Below, piece after piece: positions 10,217 through 19,106 of a stretch of DNA of 64,000 bases (the stretch's first letter is position 1; every line of letters starts with the position of its first letter). The notes under the pieces were generated by a model. The model saw only the letters and a list, made by a program, of their open reading frames with translations, did not search any database and was not told where the DNA came from. The stretch lies in the NCBI RefSeq assembly GCF_000527035.1, contig NZ_AZUK01000001.1, positions 1,364,001-1,428,000 on the forward strand, in the 5' to 3' direction. This DNA comes from Tolumonas lignilytica (GTDB lineage: Bacteria > Pseudomonadota > Gammaproteobacteria > Enterobacterales > Aeromonadaceae). The position numbers and the translations under genes were made by a program.

Positions 10217-10558
10217 TTAATGCGGAGCCCTGTCACGGCGCCACCCGCGGTGCTTAATGTCCAGTCGAAGACTATACAAGGCAGTAAACGCCGGAAAGAT
10301 ATTCTGCAATACCCCCACGGAATCCTGCTTGGCCGAAAAGAGGAAATAGCCCAGTGTCATCAGGCTGCCACCGACGCTCATATACCAGAAAAGTCGTGGG
10401 ATCACAGGTTTGCCGGCACGTTTCGATGCCCAAAACTGCACTAGCCAACGACCGCCAAACATCAGGGCACCGGTGTAACCGATAATTTTCCACCCCGTCA
10501 CATGAATACCAGTCCACTCCAGCCAAGTAATGGGCAGATCCAACCATTCAATCGCCAT
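10217..10558 (-). CDS. Small LAB_N-domain membrane protein
   Basis: This 113-residue protein has about three transmembrane segments. The central GGRWLVQFWASKRAGKPVIP is the hallmark of the lipid-A-disaccharide-synthase N-terminal (LAB_N) domain, here as a free-standing protein. Such small proteins sit beside GT2 polyprenyl-phosphate sugar transferases and GT39 enzymes; I recall a comparable protein in rhizobial galacturonyl-lipid synthesis. It probably helps to make or translocate the polyprenyl-phosphate sugar. It overlaps the upstream GT2 gene by 11 bases. Confidence 0.78.
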   Translation of the reverse strand: MAIEWLDLPITWLEWTGIHVTGWKIIGYTGALMFGGRWLVQFWASKRAGKPVIPRLFWYMSVGGSLMTLGYFLFSAKQDSVGVLQNIFPAFTALYSLRLDIKHRGWRRDRAPH

Positions 10559-11321
10559 TCAGGATCTCCTGAATCACAATTCGTTTCGCGCGATGCTGTA
10601 ACCAGCGAACACCAAATACATCGACCAGCCCAACCCACAGACGGTTCCATACACCATAATTGGAGACACCCGCCATGCGAGGGCGATGATTAACCGGATG
10701 GATCATCATTTCGCCACCCAGACTCTGAATCAGAGCCGGAACGTAACGGTGCATATGGTTAAATGCAGGTAACTGAACATACCAATCACGACGTGTAGCT
10801 TTTAAACCACAGCCGGTGTCAGGAATGCCATCTTTCAGCATCCAGTCTCTAAATCCATTGGCTAATTTGGATGACAGTCGCTTTACCCAGTCATCACGGC
10901 GAGTCACACGATGCCCAATGATCCCCACTTTTTTCGGATCTTTCACATATGCGGTCTGCAATGCCGTTAACATACCGGGAATGTCTGCCGGATCATTTTG
11001 TCCATCCGCATCCAATACCACCAGCCATTCGCCCTTGCCATGTCTGGCACCATTCAGTACGGAGAAACTCTGCCCCACCGATTGTTGATGACGGATCACT
11101 TTCAGTTTATTAAAACCTTCATCGCGAATGGCCTTCAAAACCGCAAACGTATCGTCGGTACTGCCGTCATCGACATAAATCAATTCATAATCAAAAGCGC
11201 CATCCATTGCAGTTCTGATTTCACTGATTAATGGGCGTATATTTTCTGACTCATTCTTTGCGGGGATAACAACGGTAACTGCTGGTTGGTGTAAAAACGC
11301 TTCAGCGTGCTCACAGGTCAT
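10548..11321 (-). CDS. GT2 polyprenyl-phosphate sugar transferase (DPM1/ArnC-like)
   Basis: A 257-residue family 2 glycosyltransferase containing VTVVIPAKNESENI, VDDGSTDDT and VVLDADGQNDP (the DXD-type metal site) and the later TGCGLKATRRDW, as in dolichol-phosphate mannosyltransferase-like enzymes. It lacks the C-terminal membrane helices of ArnC, which fits the separate LAB_N membrane partner encoded next. It is expected to load a sugar from a UDP- or GDP-donor onto undecaprenyl phosphate. It is the first gene of the four-gene leftward unit. Confidence 0.85.
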   Translation of the reverse strand: MTCEHAEAFLHQPAVTVVIPAKNESENIRPLISEIRTAMDGAFDYELIYVDDGSTDDTFAVLKAIRDEGFNKLKVIRHQQSVGQSFSVLNGARHGKGEWLVVLDADGQNDPADIPGMLTALQTAYVKDPKKVGIIGHRVTRRDDWVKRLSSKLANGFRDWMLKDGIPDTGCGLKATRRDWYVQLPAFNHMHRYVPALIQSLGGEMMIHPVNHRPRMAGVSNYGVWNRLWVGLVDVFGVRWLQHRAKRIVIQEILNGD

Positions 11322-11472
11322 GTTTTATTCCTGATACTTCCGATAATGCCCTAGCGACACAAGGGCCAAATTAGCTGTTATTTTGCCTGATCCGGCGCTA
11401 TGACTAAATAGCCGATGCAGGTTGATGTGTAACAAAAAGCACAAATAGCCCCTATTCTGGAGAAACAGCTTA

Positions 11473-11492
11473 ATCAGCAAAGCTGATATAAT
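11473..11492 (+). promoter_or_regulatory. Probable tcdA promoter element with overlapping inverted repeat
   Basis: ATCAGC-AAA-GCTGAT (11473-11487) is a 6-bp inverted repeat that runs directly into TATAAT (11487-11492), 34 bases before the tcdA ATG. No consensus -35 is visible. The repeat could be an operator or a chance hairpin. The 204 bases between the GT2 gene and tcdA hold nothing else I can support. Confidence 0.4.
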
Positions 11493-11525
11493 CCTTAAAA
11501 TCTCATCTTGGTATTTATATTTTTT

Positions 11526-12305
11526 ATGCAATCAGATTATTTTCAGCGCTTTGGTGGCATAGCTCGTTTATATGGTGAAGCCGCATTACTGCGTTTTCAG
11601 CAAAGTCATGTCTGTGTCATTGGCATTGGCGGTGTCGGTTCATGGGCAGCAGAGGCACTCGCACGCTCCGGTATTGGTCAACTGACGCTGATCGATATGG
11701 ATGACGTATGTGTCACCAACACTAATCGTCAAGTGCATGCGTTGCAAGGTAACGTCGGCAAGCTGAAAACCGAAGTCATGGCTGAACGTATCCGCTTAAT
11801 TAATCCGGAATGTCAGATCAATATCGTGGATGACTTTATTACCGAAGAAAATCTCACAGGACATCTCGACACCCATTTCGATTTTGTCGTTGATGCCATC
11901 GACAGCCTTAAAGCCAAAGTTTCTTTGCTGGCTTACTGTAAGCGCCAGAAAATTCCGCTAATCACTACCGGCGGTGCTGGCGGACAAAAAGATCCCACTC
12001 AGATCGCCATCATCGATCTGGCAAAAACCACTCAAGATCCTCTCGCCGCTAAAGTCCGCGCTGAGCTACGACGCAAATTCAACTTTCCCCGGGATCCCAA
12101 AAAGAAATTTGGCATTCCCTGCGTCTATTCTACCGAGCAGTTAACTTATCCGGATGGCGCCGGCGGGACATGCAGCGCTAAAGCCAGCAGTGACGGCAAT
12201 ATGAAGATGGATTGTGCTTCCGGATTTGGCGCTACTACCGTTGTAACCGCCACTTTCGGATTTGTCGCCGTCTCTTACGTGCTGCAAAAATTAAGCGGAA
12301 AATAA
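11526..12305 (+). CDS. tcdA: tRNA threonylcarbamoyladenosine dehydratase (CsdL)
   Basis: This 259-residue ThiF/E1-like protein has the ATP-binding VIGIGGVGSWAAEALARSG motif, the adenylation arginine region NTNRQVHAL and an INPECQI element. TcdA activates N6-threonylcarbamoyladenosine at position 37 of ANN-decoding tRNAs with ATP to form the cyclic hydantoin ct6A. In E. coli tcdA follows csdA-csdE, which help it; here those genes lie about 1.3 kb away on the other strand, past an EAL gene. The ATG at 11526 is preferred to the TTG at 11508, although no clear ribosome-binding site is seen. Confidence 0.92.
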   Translation: MQSDYFQRFGGIARLYGEAALLRFQQSHVCVIGIGGVGSWAAEALARSGIGQLTLIDMDDVCVTNTNRQVHALQGNVGKLKTEVMAERIRLINPECQINIVDDFITEENLTGHLDTHFDFVVDAIDSLKAKVSLLAYCKRQKIPLITTGGAGGQKDPTQIAIIDLAKTTQDPLAAKVRAELRRKFNFPRDPKKKFGIPCVYSTEQLTYPDGAGGTCSAKASSDGNMKMDCASGFGATTVVTATFGFVAVSYVLQKLSGK

Positions 12306-12306
12306 A

Positions 12307-12344
12307 AAACCACAAAGGTATTCTGTTGGCCTTTGTGGTTTTTC
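12307..12344 (+). terminator. Rho-independent terminator after tcdA
   Basis: AAACCACAAAGG pairs with CCTTTGTGGTTT around an 11-base loop, followed by a short T run (TTTTTCT). On the opposite strand an A-rich flank also gives Ts, so it may serve the convergent EAL gene too. Confidence 0.88.
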
Positions 12345-12373
12345 TAAATTCAAAAAGAAATAGATTCAGACGG

Positions 12374-13045
12374 TTAAGCCGTCTGATTCAATAACACCAT
12401 ATCTGCAAATAGCTTGCCCTGCAGAAAATCGATCCCTAACTGGCATAACGTTTCGCGATGTATTTCATCGTCAACACCCGCCGCCAACATAGGAACACAA
12501 TTACTTTCGGCAAAAGAAATCCAACGCGCCCATTGATCTTCCGGCACTTGACGGATATCCATGCGCAACATATCGACAGGTAAAGACATTGCCGTGATCT
12601 GCATCAGTAATTTCACGTCAAAACAAAAACGCACGCCGCACTGCCGTAAATCAGCAATAATTTCAGACAGATTGGACTGCTTATTGTTTGAGTCTAATTG
12701 CATCACATTAACCATGACCCAACGGTTTGCACTTGGATCGGCCAACAGCAAGAGTGCCTCAATGACTTCCTCTTCCTGCAATGAATCGGCAAACAGATTA
12801 ATACAACAGCAGCCAGTCAGATGATGAGTTCGCAGTACGGGCTCTGCCATACGACAAACTTCGAGATCAAGGTTCTGCCGTAAACCCATATGGTTTACGA
12901 TCTTCATAAACATCGCCGGATCTTTGTGCTGCTTATGCAACAACATCATTTCGTGACCATATAATTCGCCTTTCTGGCGAAAGATTGGCTGAGCCACAAA
13001 CCGCAACGATGCTTTATTCAGTACGGCAGGTAATCCGTCTAGCAT
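12374..13045 (-). CDS. Degenerate EAL-domain protein, probably catalytically inactive
   Basis: A 223-residue single-domain protein with the outline of an EAL phosphodiesterase. The start LRFVAQPIFRQKGELYGHEMML matches the YQPI..... .G.EAL region, but the catalytic EAL is HEM. VMVNVMQLDS replaces the ..EITE strand, LRMDIRQV replaces LKIDR, and LAAGVDDE replaces AEGVE, while the terminal FLQGKLFA is kept. The metal-binding glutamates and lysine appear lost. Inactive EAL proteins usually bind c-di-GMP or act as protein-protein adaptors. It lies between tcdA (convergent) and csdE; its role is not known. Confidence 0.7.
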   Translation of the reverse strand: MLDGLPAVLNKASLRFVAQPIFRQKGELYGHEMMLLHKQHKDPAMFMKIVNHMGLRQNLDLEVCRMAEPVLRTHHLTGCCCINLFADSLQEEEVIEALLLLADPSANRWVMVNVMQLDSNNKQSNLSEIIADLRQCGVRFCFDVKLLMQITAMSLPVDMLRMDIRQVPEDQWARWISFAESNCVPMLAAGVDDEIHRETLCQLGIDFLQGKLFADMVLLNQTA

Positions 13046-13123
13046 GAGATTCCTCCACCTCGAATTCTCTGATAACCATTCTAAACTAATCGAAATTTCG
13101 ATTAATGTGCTCTAGTAGTAATT

Positions 13124-13582
13124 TTATGCAGATAGTGCGCAAAAATCACTCATTTTTTTCCACACAGCCTGCAATCCATTGGTTCTGGATGGTGTTATAT
13201 GCTGAGCTAACCCTAACTCGGCAAAGTAAGATGCTACTTGGATCTGTTGGATCTTGTCAGCAGGCTGATGATTAGCAACTGCTAAAAGTGTGATCAATAA
13301 CGATTTTACGATGCGAGATTCACTGTCTGCGACGAAATGATAGATCCCGTTATTGTCCCGATAAGGCAACAGCCACACCCTACTCTCACAGCCACTCACT
13401 TCTAATTCCGTCTGACGCCACTCTAAAGGTAGCGCTGGCACCTTTCGTGTCAACTGTAACAACTGACGGTATCGCTCATCCCAACTGGTGCTTTGTCCTA
13501 ATAATGTTCGGATAAAGTCGCCATCCAGTCCGGTTCCGGCGCCGATTGGGTAGTTTACTATAAAATCGACCCGATCAGTCAT
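13124..13582 (-). CDS. csdE: Sulfur acceptor protein CsdE (SufE-like)
   Basis: This 152-residue SufE-family protein carries the sulfur-accepting cysteine in the conserved SGCESRVWL motif. It takes persulfide sulfur from CsdA and, in E. coli, supports TcdA-dependent tRNA modification. The first eight bases overlap the end of csdA, so the two are co-translated. Confidence 0.88.
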   Translation of the reverse strand: MTDRVDFIVNYPIGAGTGLDGDFIRTLLGQSTSWDERYRQLLQLTRKVPALPLEWRQTELEVSGCESRVWLLPYRDNNGIYHFVADSESRIVKSLLITLLAVANHQPADKIQQIQVASYFAELGLAQHITPSRTNGLQAVWKKMSDFCALSA

Positions 13583-14801
13583 GCAATAACTCCAATGCCT
13601 GACGCAATGCCTGCAGGAAAATATCGATTTCCATTTCTTTATTATAGACGCCCAGCGAAATGCGCAAGGTACCAGCCAGCCCCAACGTATTTAGCAAGGG
13701 CATCGCACAATGATGTCCGCTTCGCACAGCAATGCCCTGCGCATCAAGCAACTGACACACATCGTGATGATGAGCATGCGTAAAGACGATCGAAACGAGC
13801 CCTTGGCGCTCTGTGGGTTGACCGACTAATTCGACGCCCTCTATCGGTTGTAAACCGTGGATCAAGCGCTGTAATAATGCTTGCTGATAGGCTTCCGCCC
13901 CGGCCGCCTGTTGTTCAGATAAAAAGTCCAATGCAGCCGATAAACCGATTGCTTCGGCAATGGCTGGGGTTCCGGCTTCAAAACGCAAGGGTGGTAAATT
14001 AAATTCGCTCTCGACAAATGTCACTGTCCGGATCATCTCGCCGCCAAATTGCCAAGGTGCTAACTGCGCCAGACATTCATAGCGACCATATAAGACACCA
14101 ATGCCTGTCGGGCCATATGCTTTATGACCTGAAAAAGCATAAAAATCACAATCCAGTGCTTGCACATCAACAGGTGAATGCGCCACGGCCTGAGCACCGT
14201 CGATTAAGGTCATCGCACCGACTTGTTTAGCCAAACGAACAATTTCGGCAACCGGATTCACGGTTCCCAGTACGTTGGAAACATGAACAAGTGCAACAAT
14301 CCGGGTTTTCGTTGATAACATCGCCCGAAAGGCCAATAAATCCAGTTCACCAGAGCTTAACAAAGGAATAATGCGGAGTTTAGCGCCGGTCTGCTGGGCG
14401 ATCTGTTGCCAAGTCACCAGATTGGCGTGATGTTCCATCGCCGAAAGCAGGATTTCGTCACCAGCCTGCAGATGACTCTTCCCCCAAGTGTTGGCAACCA
14501 GATTGATCGCTTCGGTGGTACCTCGCGTCCAGATAATTTCATCGCTACTGCGAGCATTCAGGAATGAGGCCACACGCTGTCGAGCCTGTTCAAATCGTTG
14601 TGTTGCCCGGCCAGCCAATGAATGAGCGCTACGATGGACATTGGCATTGTCGGTACGATAGAAATCCAGCATGGCCTGTAACACGCATTCAGGCTTATGT
14701 GCGGTGGCAGCACTGTCGAGATAAACCAACGGATGGCCGTTGATCTGTTGCTGCAAGATCGGAAACTGATCGCGCACCTGCTGTATGTCAAAAAAGGTCA
14801 T
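13575..14801 (-). CDS. csdA: Cysteine desulfurase CsdA (SufS-type)
   Basis: This 408-residue pyridoxal-phosphate enzyme converts cysteine to alanine and an enzyme persulfide. Visible motifs are YLDSAATAHKP, the lysine site SGHKAYGPTGIGVLYG and the group II cysteine loop VRSGHHCAMPL. The open frame continues to 14930, but the ATG at 14801 gives the usual class-V aminotransferase start (MTFFDIQQVRDQFPILQQ). It forms an overlapping pair with csdE. Confidence 0.92.
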   Translation of the reverse strand: MTFFDIQQVRDQFPILQQQINGHPLVYLDSAATAHKPECVLQAMLDFYRTDNANVHRSAHSLAGRATQRFEQARQRVASFLNARSSDEIIWTRGTTEAINLVANTWGKSHLQAGDEILLSAMEHHANLVTWQQIAQQTGAKLRIIPLLSSGELDLLAFRAMLSTKTRIVALVHVSNVLGTVNPVAEIVRLAKQVGAMTLIDGAQAVAHSPVDVQALDCDFYAFSGHKAYGPTGIGVLYGRYECLAQLAPWQFGGEMIRTVTFVESEFNLPPLRFEAGTPAIAEAIGLSAALDFLSEQQAAGAEAYQQALLQRLIHGLQPIEGVELVGQPTERQGLVSIVFTHAHHHDVCQLLDAQGIAVRSGHHCAMPLLNTLGLAGTLRISLGVYNKEMEIDIFLQALRQALELLHD

Positions 14802-14955
14802 AGCGTGAAACCACCCACCAAGAGAGGGCCGCCATGATAACGTATTCTTATCGCTTCTGGAAAAAAACGCCGAATGGGGCGAATGTTCCATCACTGTCGT
14901 ACAAGCAAGACAGTGACAGAACATATTCATGAGGAGAGGTTATACAAAGGCCCGA

Positions 14956-16074
14956 TCACAAGCACAGACCGATGGATCGATCTTCCAGTGTACAGGTTAA
15001 AGCTTGTGTGGCAGCCGGATTGCTTACTACACGAGTCACGTCAGAGTGGCAGTTTTCAAGGATGGGTTTGGTGACATCCGAGTAGCGCCATCCTGACAAC
15101 AACGATGGCAGATGCGGATGTTGCGGCGACCAGACCAATGCTTTCCATTTTTCATGGCCGTGTTCATAGAGCTTATCGTAGTTTTTACACAGCGAAGTGG
15201 CGAATTTCTTGACGAAATCTCTGCGCGGCTTATCCCGGAATTGTGCAGTGACCAGATATGACTGCACCATCATGACGGGCATGTGTCGCGCTAAAAATGG
15301 ATAGTTTTTCTTGTCAGCAAAACCAATGCTGTAATCTTTCAACAGTGATTCCGTTGCATCATTTTTGATATTCGTCGCCAGTAATTTGTAATCCTTTCCC
15401 AATCGTTGCAGCAAGGGCAGCGGTTGGCCACCAATGATGACAACCACATCGACTTTGCGCTCTTCCGGACCCGCATCAGGATGGGCCAGATGCCACAATG
15501 CCGAACGAACATAACGGGTGCTGTCGTCCGAACCAAGTACGCCCGTTTCAATGAAGGGTTTAACGATGACTGGGGCCTTGCCAAACAATTTAAAATAGAT
15601 ATTTTTCGCGGTCAGATTCGTACCACTGCCTTCCGGGCCGATGGCCAGACGTTTTCCTTCGATGTCCTGCAACTCCTGCATCGGTGAGTCTTTATGGACG
15701 ACAAAGTAGATCTCTTCACTGTAAAGTGGCGCGACAACCCGTAGTGAGTTTAATAATTCTGTTGCCCACTGCCGGATCGCGGGATCCGGATCATGTTGCT
15801 CTAAATTGACATAAGTCTGATAAACATCTGACTGCACAATCGCGAAGGAGACGCCCTTGGTTTTACTCAGCGCCTTGATGTTGTCGACATCACCTTTTGA
15901 AACCAGATTCTGTAATTCCGGGCTCACATATTCTTTCAGTTCATTACCGATCTGGTAATAGGTATCACTCTGACTGCCGGTGGTGATAGCATTAGCAATC
16001 GGGGCGGCAATACCATCGCTCTGCCACAGCATTAAAAGAAAAATAGCCTGCACACACTTCAATCGTAAACGCAT
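14956..16074 (-). CDS. TAXI-family periplasmic solute-binding protein with Cys-EDR-Cys tail
   Basis: A 372-residue secreted protein with a signal peptide (hydrophobic CVQAIFLLMLW, cleavage near GIAAPIA) and a TAXI/NMT1-type binding fold: YYQIGNELKEY, a segment with FAIVQSDVYQTY, EEIYFVVHKDSPMQELQDIEGKR (broken by ordinary residues) and the signature AIGPEGSGTNLTAKNI. TAXI proteins normally serve TRAP transporters, but no permease is adjacent. AAGGA before the ATG at 16074 sets the start. The last residues read CTLEDRSIGLCL, a motif repeated at the end of the upstream gene. The two are probably one operon, 40 bases apart. Confidence 0.78.
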   Translation of the reverse strand: MRLRLKCVQAIFLLMLWQSDGIAAPIANAITTGSQSDTYYQIGNELKEYVSPELQNLVSKGDVDNIKALSKTKGVSFAIVQSDVYQTYVNLEQHDPDPAIRQWATELLNSLRVVAPLYSEEIYFVVHKDSPMQELQDIEGKRLAIGPEGSGTNLTAKNIYFKLFGKAPVIVKPFIETGVLGSDDSTRYVRSALWHLAHPDAGPEERKVDVVVIIGGQPLPLLQRLGKDYKLLATNIKNDATESLLKDYSIGFADKKNYPFLARHMPVMMVQSYLVTAQFRDKPRRDFVKKFATSLCKNYDKLYEHGHEKWKALVWSPQHPHLPSLLSGWRYSDVTKPILENCHSDVTRVVSNPAATQALTCTLEDRSIGLCL

Positions 16075-16114
16075 CCTGTGTTCCTTACTGTTATATTGCT
16101 TATTGCTCATTCCG

Positions 16115-16588
16115 TTAATGACACAGCTCTGCCGCACGATCCTCCGCAGAGCACACCATTTGGGATTCTTTTACTGATTCAGGCGACACCGCAGGATGGT
16201 GTTGCGTTCCTACTGATGGCTCATTCGCCTGTTGTGGTGCATCATGGGGCATCGTCACGCTGGACACAGCACCGGAAGGGATTTTTTCTGCTTGAAGATG
16301 AACGGTCGTGTTCGATTTGGTCATGGCCGTCTTTTCTGACGGAATGACCGGTGAGGCAGAGCGAGACGCCTGTCTTTTGCCGGATGACGGGGTTGTAACG
16401 GGTTGTTCATTAACCGAGTGATATGCTGCGGACAAGCTAGATAACATCTTGTCTGGTGTAACGCCGGGATAAATAAATTTCATGACGACCAAGACCAGCG
16501 TGATGATAAAAACCGTGACTATGATGCCGATGATCCGCCAGTCATACTGGGTCGTTTTCATTTCAATCCCTGAATTCACATAAGCCAT
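16115..16588 (-). CDS. Single-pass membrane protein of unknown function with Cys-EDR-Cys tail
   Basis: I do not recognise the family. From an ATG at 16588 with an excellent GGAGGTG ribosome-binding site the product has 157 residues: a short cytoplasmic start (MAYVNSGIEMKTTQYDWR), one transmembrane helix (IIGIIVTVFIITLVLVVMKF), then about 100 residues rich in Ser, Thr, Pro, Ala and Gln that look disordered. The C-terminus is CSAEDRAAELCH, which shares the pattern C-x2-EDR-x3-LC with the end of the downstream TAXI protein. The longer open frame to 16876 overlaps rep and is not used. A joint role of the pair in the envelope is inferred. Confidence 0.7.
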   Translation of the reverse strand: MAYVNSGIEMKTTQYDWRIIGIIVTVFIITLVLVVMKFIYPGVTPDKMLSSLSAAYHSVNEQPVTTPSSGKRQASRSASPVIPSEKTAMTKSNTTVHLQAEKIPSGAVSSVTMPHDAPQQANEPSVGTQHHPAVSPESVKESQMVCSAEDRAAELCH

Positions 16589-16669
16589 GATGTACACCTC
16601 CACAAGGTATCTTTTCTGCGTTTTGTTATACTGCCCGCCCGAGACGCTCTGTGGTGATGGTAACAAGGC

Positions 16670-18694
16670 ATGAAACTCAATCCCCGACAACTTGACGCGA
16701 TGCAGTTTGTATCCGGCCCTTGCCTGGTTCTTGCCGGTGCGGGTAGTGGTAAAACCCGAGTCATCACGGCAAAGATTGCCTACTTGATCCGTGAATGCGG
16801 CTATTCCGCACGCCATATCTTCGCGGTCACGTTTACCAATAAAGCCGCCCGAGAAATGAAAGAGCGTGTGGCCCATACGTTAGGCCGTAAAGAGGCTCGC
16901 GGGCTGACGGTTTCTACCTTCCACTCTCTGGGTCTGGATCTGATCCGGCGGGAACATCAGCACCTGAATCTGAAAGCCCATTTTTCCCTGTTTGATGACA
17001 CCGATCAGATGAGTCTGCTCAAAGAGCTGACCGAGACGGAGATACAGGGTGACAAGGTTTTGTTACAGCAATTAGTACAAACCATTTCCCGCTATAAAAA
17101 TGATCTGATTTTGCCCGCGCAGGCGCTCAAACGGGCGCAAACGCCCGATGAACAGCGCTTTGCTCGCTGGTATGAGCGTTATCAGAAACAAATGAGTGCT
17201 TATAACGCGCTGGATTTTGATGACCTGATCCTACTGCCGACGCTGTTGTTAAAAACCAATGAGCAGGTGCGAGAACAATGGCAAAACCGTATCCGTTATC
17301 TGCTCGTCGATGAATATCAGGACACCAATACCAGCCAGTATGAGTTAGTTAAACTGCTGGTGGGGGAACGGGCGCGCTTTACGGTGGTGGGCGATGATGA
17401 CCAGTCGATCTATTCATGGCGCGGGGCTCAACCGCAGAATCTGGTGCGTTTACAACAAGATTTTCCGCGACTGAATGTGATCAAGCTGGAGCAAAACTAT
17501 CGTTCCAAGGGTCGCATCCTCAAATGTGCCAATATTTTGATTGCCAATAACCCGCATGTCTTTGATAAACAACTGTTCTCCGAGCTGGACTACGGGATGC
17601 CGGTTCGGGTCTTGATGGCCAAAAACGAAGAGCATGAAGCAGAAAAAGTCGCGGCGGAAATCATGGGGCATCGTTTCATGAACCGTACCGGCTGGAAAGA
17701 TTACGCCATCCTGTATCGCGGCAATCATCAGTCTCGGTTGCTGGAAAAGGTGCTGATGCAAAACCGCATTCCCTACAAGATCAGCGGCGGCACCTCGTTT
17801 TTCTCCCGTACCGAAATCAAAGACATCATGGCGTACCTGCGACTGCTGGTGAACCCGGATGACGATAATGCATTCTTGCGGGTGGTGAATCTGCCACGGC
17901 GTGAAATCGGTCCGTCTACGCTGGAAAAATTGGGGCACTATGCCAATCTGCGCGGCAAGAGTCTGTATGCGGCCAGCTTTGAACTGGGGCTGGAGCAGCA
18001 TCTGCATGGCAAGGGATTAAACAGTCTGCGTCATTTTTGTGACTGGCTATGCCGCATGAGTGGCAATGCGGCACGCGGCAACAGTGAAGAAGTCGTGCGC
18101 GATCTGATCAAGGACATCCACTATGAAGAGTGGTTGTATGAAACGTCGCCCAGCCCGAAAGCCGCCGAAATGCGTATGCAAAACGTCTCGACCTTATATC
18201 GCTGGCTGACCGACATGCTGGCCGGTGATGTGCAAACCGATGAGCCCCCGCTCAGTCTCAGCGAAGCGGTGGCACGTTTTACCCTGCGCGATATGCTGGA
18301 GCGCAACGAAGGGGATGATGAGTTGGATCAGGTGCAACTGATGACATTGCACGCCTCCAAAGGGCTGGAATTCCCCTATGTATTCATGATCGGCATGGAA
18401 GAGGGATTGTTACCGCATCAGACCAGTATCGATGAAGACAACATCGATGAGGAACGTCGTCTGGCCTATGTCGGTATCACCCGGGCACAAACTGAACTCT
18501 GTTTTGTCTTATGTAAAGAGCGGCGACAGTTTGGTGAAGCGGTACGTCCGGAGCCAAGCCGTTTTCTGTTGGAACTGCCGCAGGATGACCTACAATGGGA
18601 TGCCCGCAAAGAGCCCGCCAGTGCGGAGCAACGCCAGCAGAAGGCCAAGACCGGGATCGCCAATCTACGCGCCATGCTGAAAGATAAGGGGTAA
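16670..18694 (+). CDS. rep: ATP-dependent DNA helicase Rep
   Basis: A 674-residue superfamily 1A 3'-5' helicase. Motif I is [10 protein letters not shown] near residue 22, motif [10 protein letters not shown], motif [16 protein letters not shown], and later [16 protein letters not shown] and [11 protein letters not shown]. The start [20 protein letters not shown] is that of Rep rather than UvrD, and the length matches Rep. It removes proteins ahead of replication forks. TATACT at 16627-16632 is a possible -10 box. A small membrane protein gene starts two bases after the stop. Confidence 0.95.
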   Translation: MKLNPRQLDAMQFVSGPCLVLAGAGSGKTRVITAKIAYLIRECGYSARHIFAVTFTNKAAREMKERVAHTLGRKEARGLTVSTFHSLGLDLIRREHQHLNLKAHFSLFDDTDQMSLLKELTETEIQGDKVLLQQLVQTISRYKNDLILPAQALKRAQTPDEQRFARWYERYQKQMSAYNALDFDDLILLPTLLLKTNEQVREQWQNRIRYLLVDEYQDTNTSQYELVKLLVGERARFTVVGDDDQSIYSWRGAQPQNLVRLQQDFPRLNVIKLEQNYRSKGRILKCANILIANNPHVFDKQLFSELDYGMPVRVLMAKNEEHEAEKVAAEIMGHRFMNRTGWKDYAILYRGNHQSRLLEKVLMQNRIPYKISGGTSFFSRTEIKDIMAYLRLLVNPDDDNAFLRVVNLPRREIGPSTLEKLGHYANLRGKSLYAASFELGLEQHLHGKGLNSLRHFCDWLCRMSGNAARGNSEEVVRDLIKDIHYEEWLYETSPSPKAAEMRMQNVSTLYRWLTDMLAGDVQTDEPPLSLSEAVARFTLRDMLERNEGDDELDQVQLMTLHASKGLEFPYVFMIGMEEGLLPHQTSIDEDNIDEERRLAYVGITRAQTELCFVLCKERRQFGEAVRPEPSRFLLELPQDDLQWDARKEPASAEQRQQKAKTGIANLRAMLKDKG

Positions 18695-18696
18695 CC

Positions 18697-18999
18697 ATGT
18701 CTTATTCTCGCTGGACAATGACACTGCAGCTGAAGATCCGCTTAAGTTCACTGGCACTGGGGATTGTACCGGCTTTGGTCGTCCTCGGCTGGCTGGGTAT
18801 CTGGATGCCCGCCGCTTTACGTACCGCCATGCTCGCCTGTTTTGACCGGTTGGGCACGCTGGTGTATTACCCGCTGGCAGCGTTTGCGCTGGCGGCCGGC
18901 TTTTTTATGGCCGCCTTGTGGCGACGTGAATTCAACTGGCAATATTTGCTAGAAGGCATACTGTCTGTATGGATGTTACTGAATTGGCCGATATACTGA
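18697..18999 (+). CDS. Small hydrophobic membrane protein of unknown function
   Basis: A 100-residue protein with three predicted membrane segments (about residues 15-38, 50-75 and 82-98) and no recognised domain. It starts two bases after rep, with AAGGGG five bases before its ATG, so it is translated from the rep transcript. The bases are similar to rep in composition. Function unknown; it may simply ride on the rep promoter. Confidence 0.6.
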   Translation: MSYSRWTMTLQLKIRLSSLALGIVPALVVLGWLGIWMPAALRTAMLACFDRLGTLVYYPLAAFALAAGFFMAALWRREFNWQYLLEGILSVWMLLNWPIY

Positions 19000-19106
19000 T
19001 GGCGGATCTGGCTCTTATGTCATAAACATGGCAGGATGAGAATAAACCACAGCAAACAGACAGTGGTCAGAGAAGGAATCAACAAGCTGATATGGTGGAT
19101 AACATA

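Noticed and set aside
11325-11531. 68-codon minus-strand open frame upstream of the GT2 gene
   Set aside because: No ribosome-binding site, no recognisable domain, and it covers the tcdA promoter region; looks like a chance frame.
16589-16876. N-terminal extension of the 157-residue membrane protein
   Set aside because: It lies on the opposite strand of rep, and the ATG at 16588 has a near-perfect ribosome-binding site.
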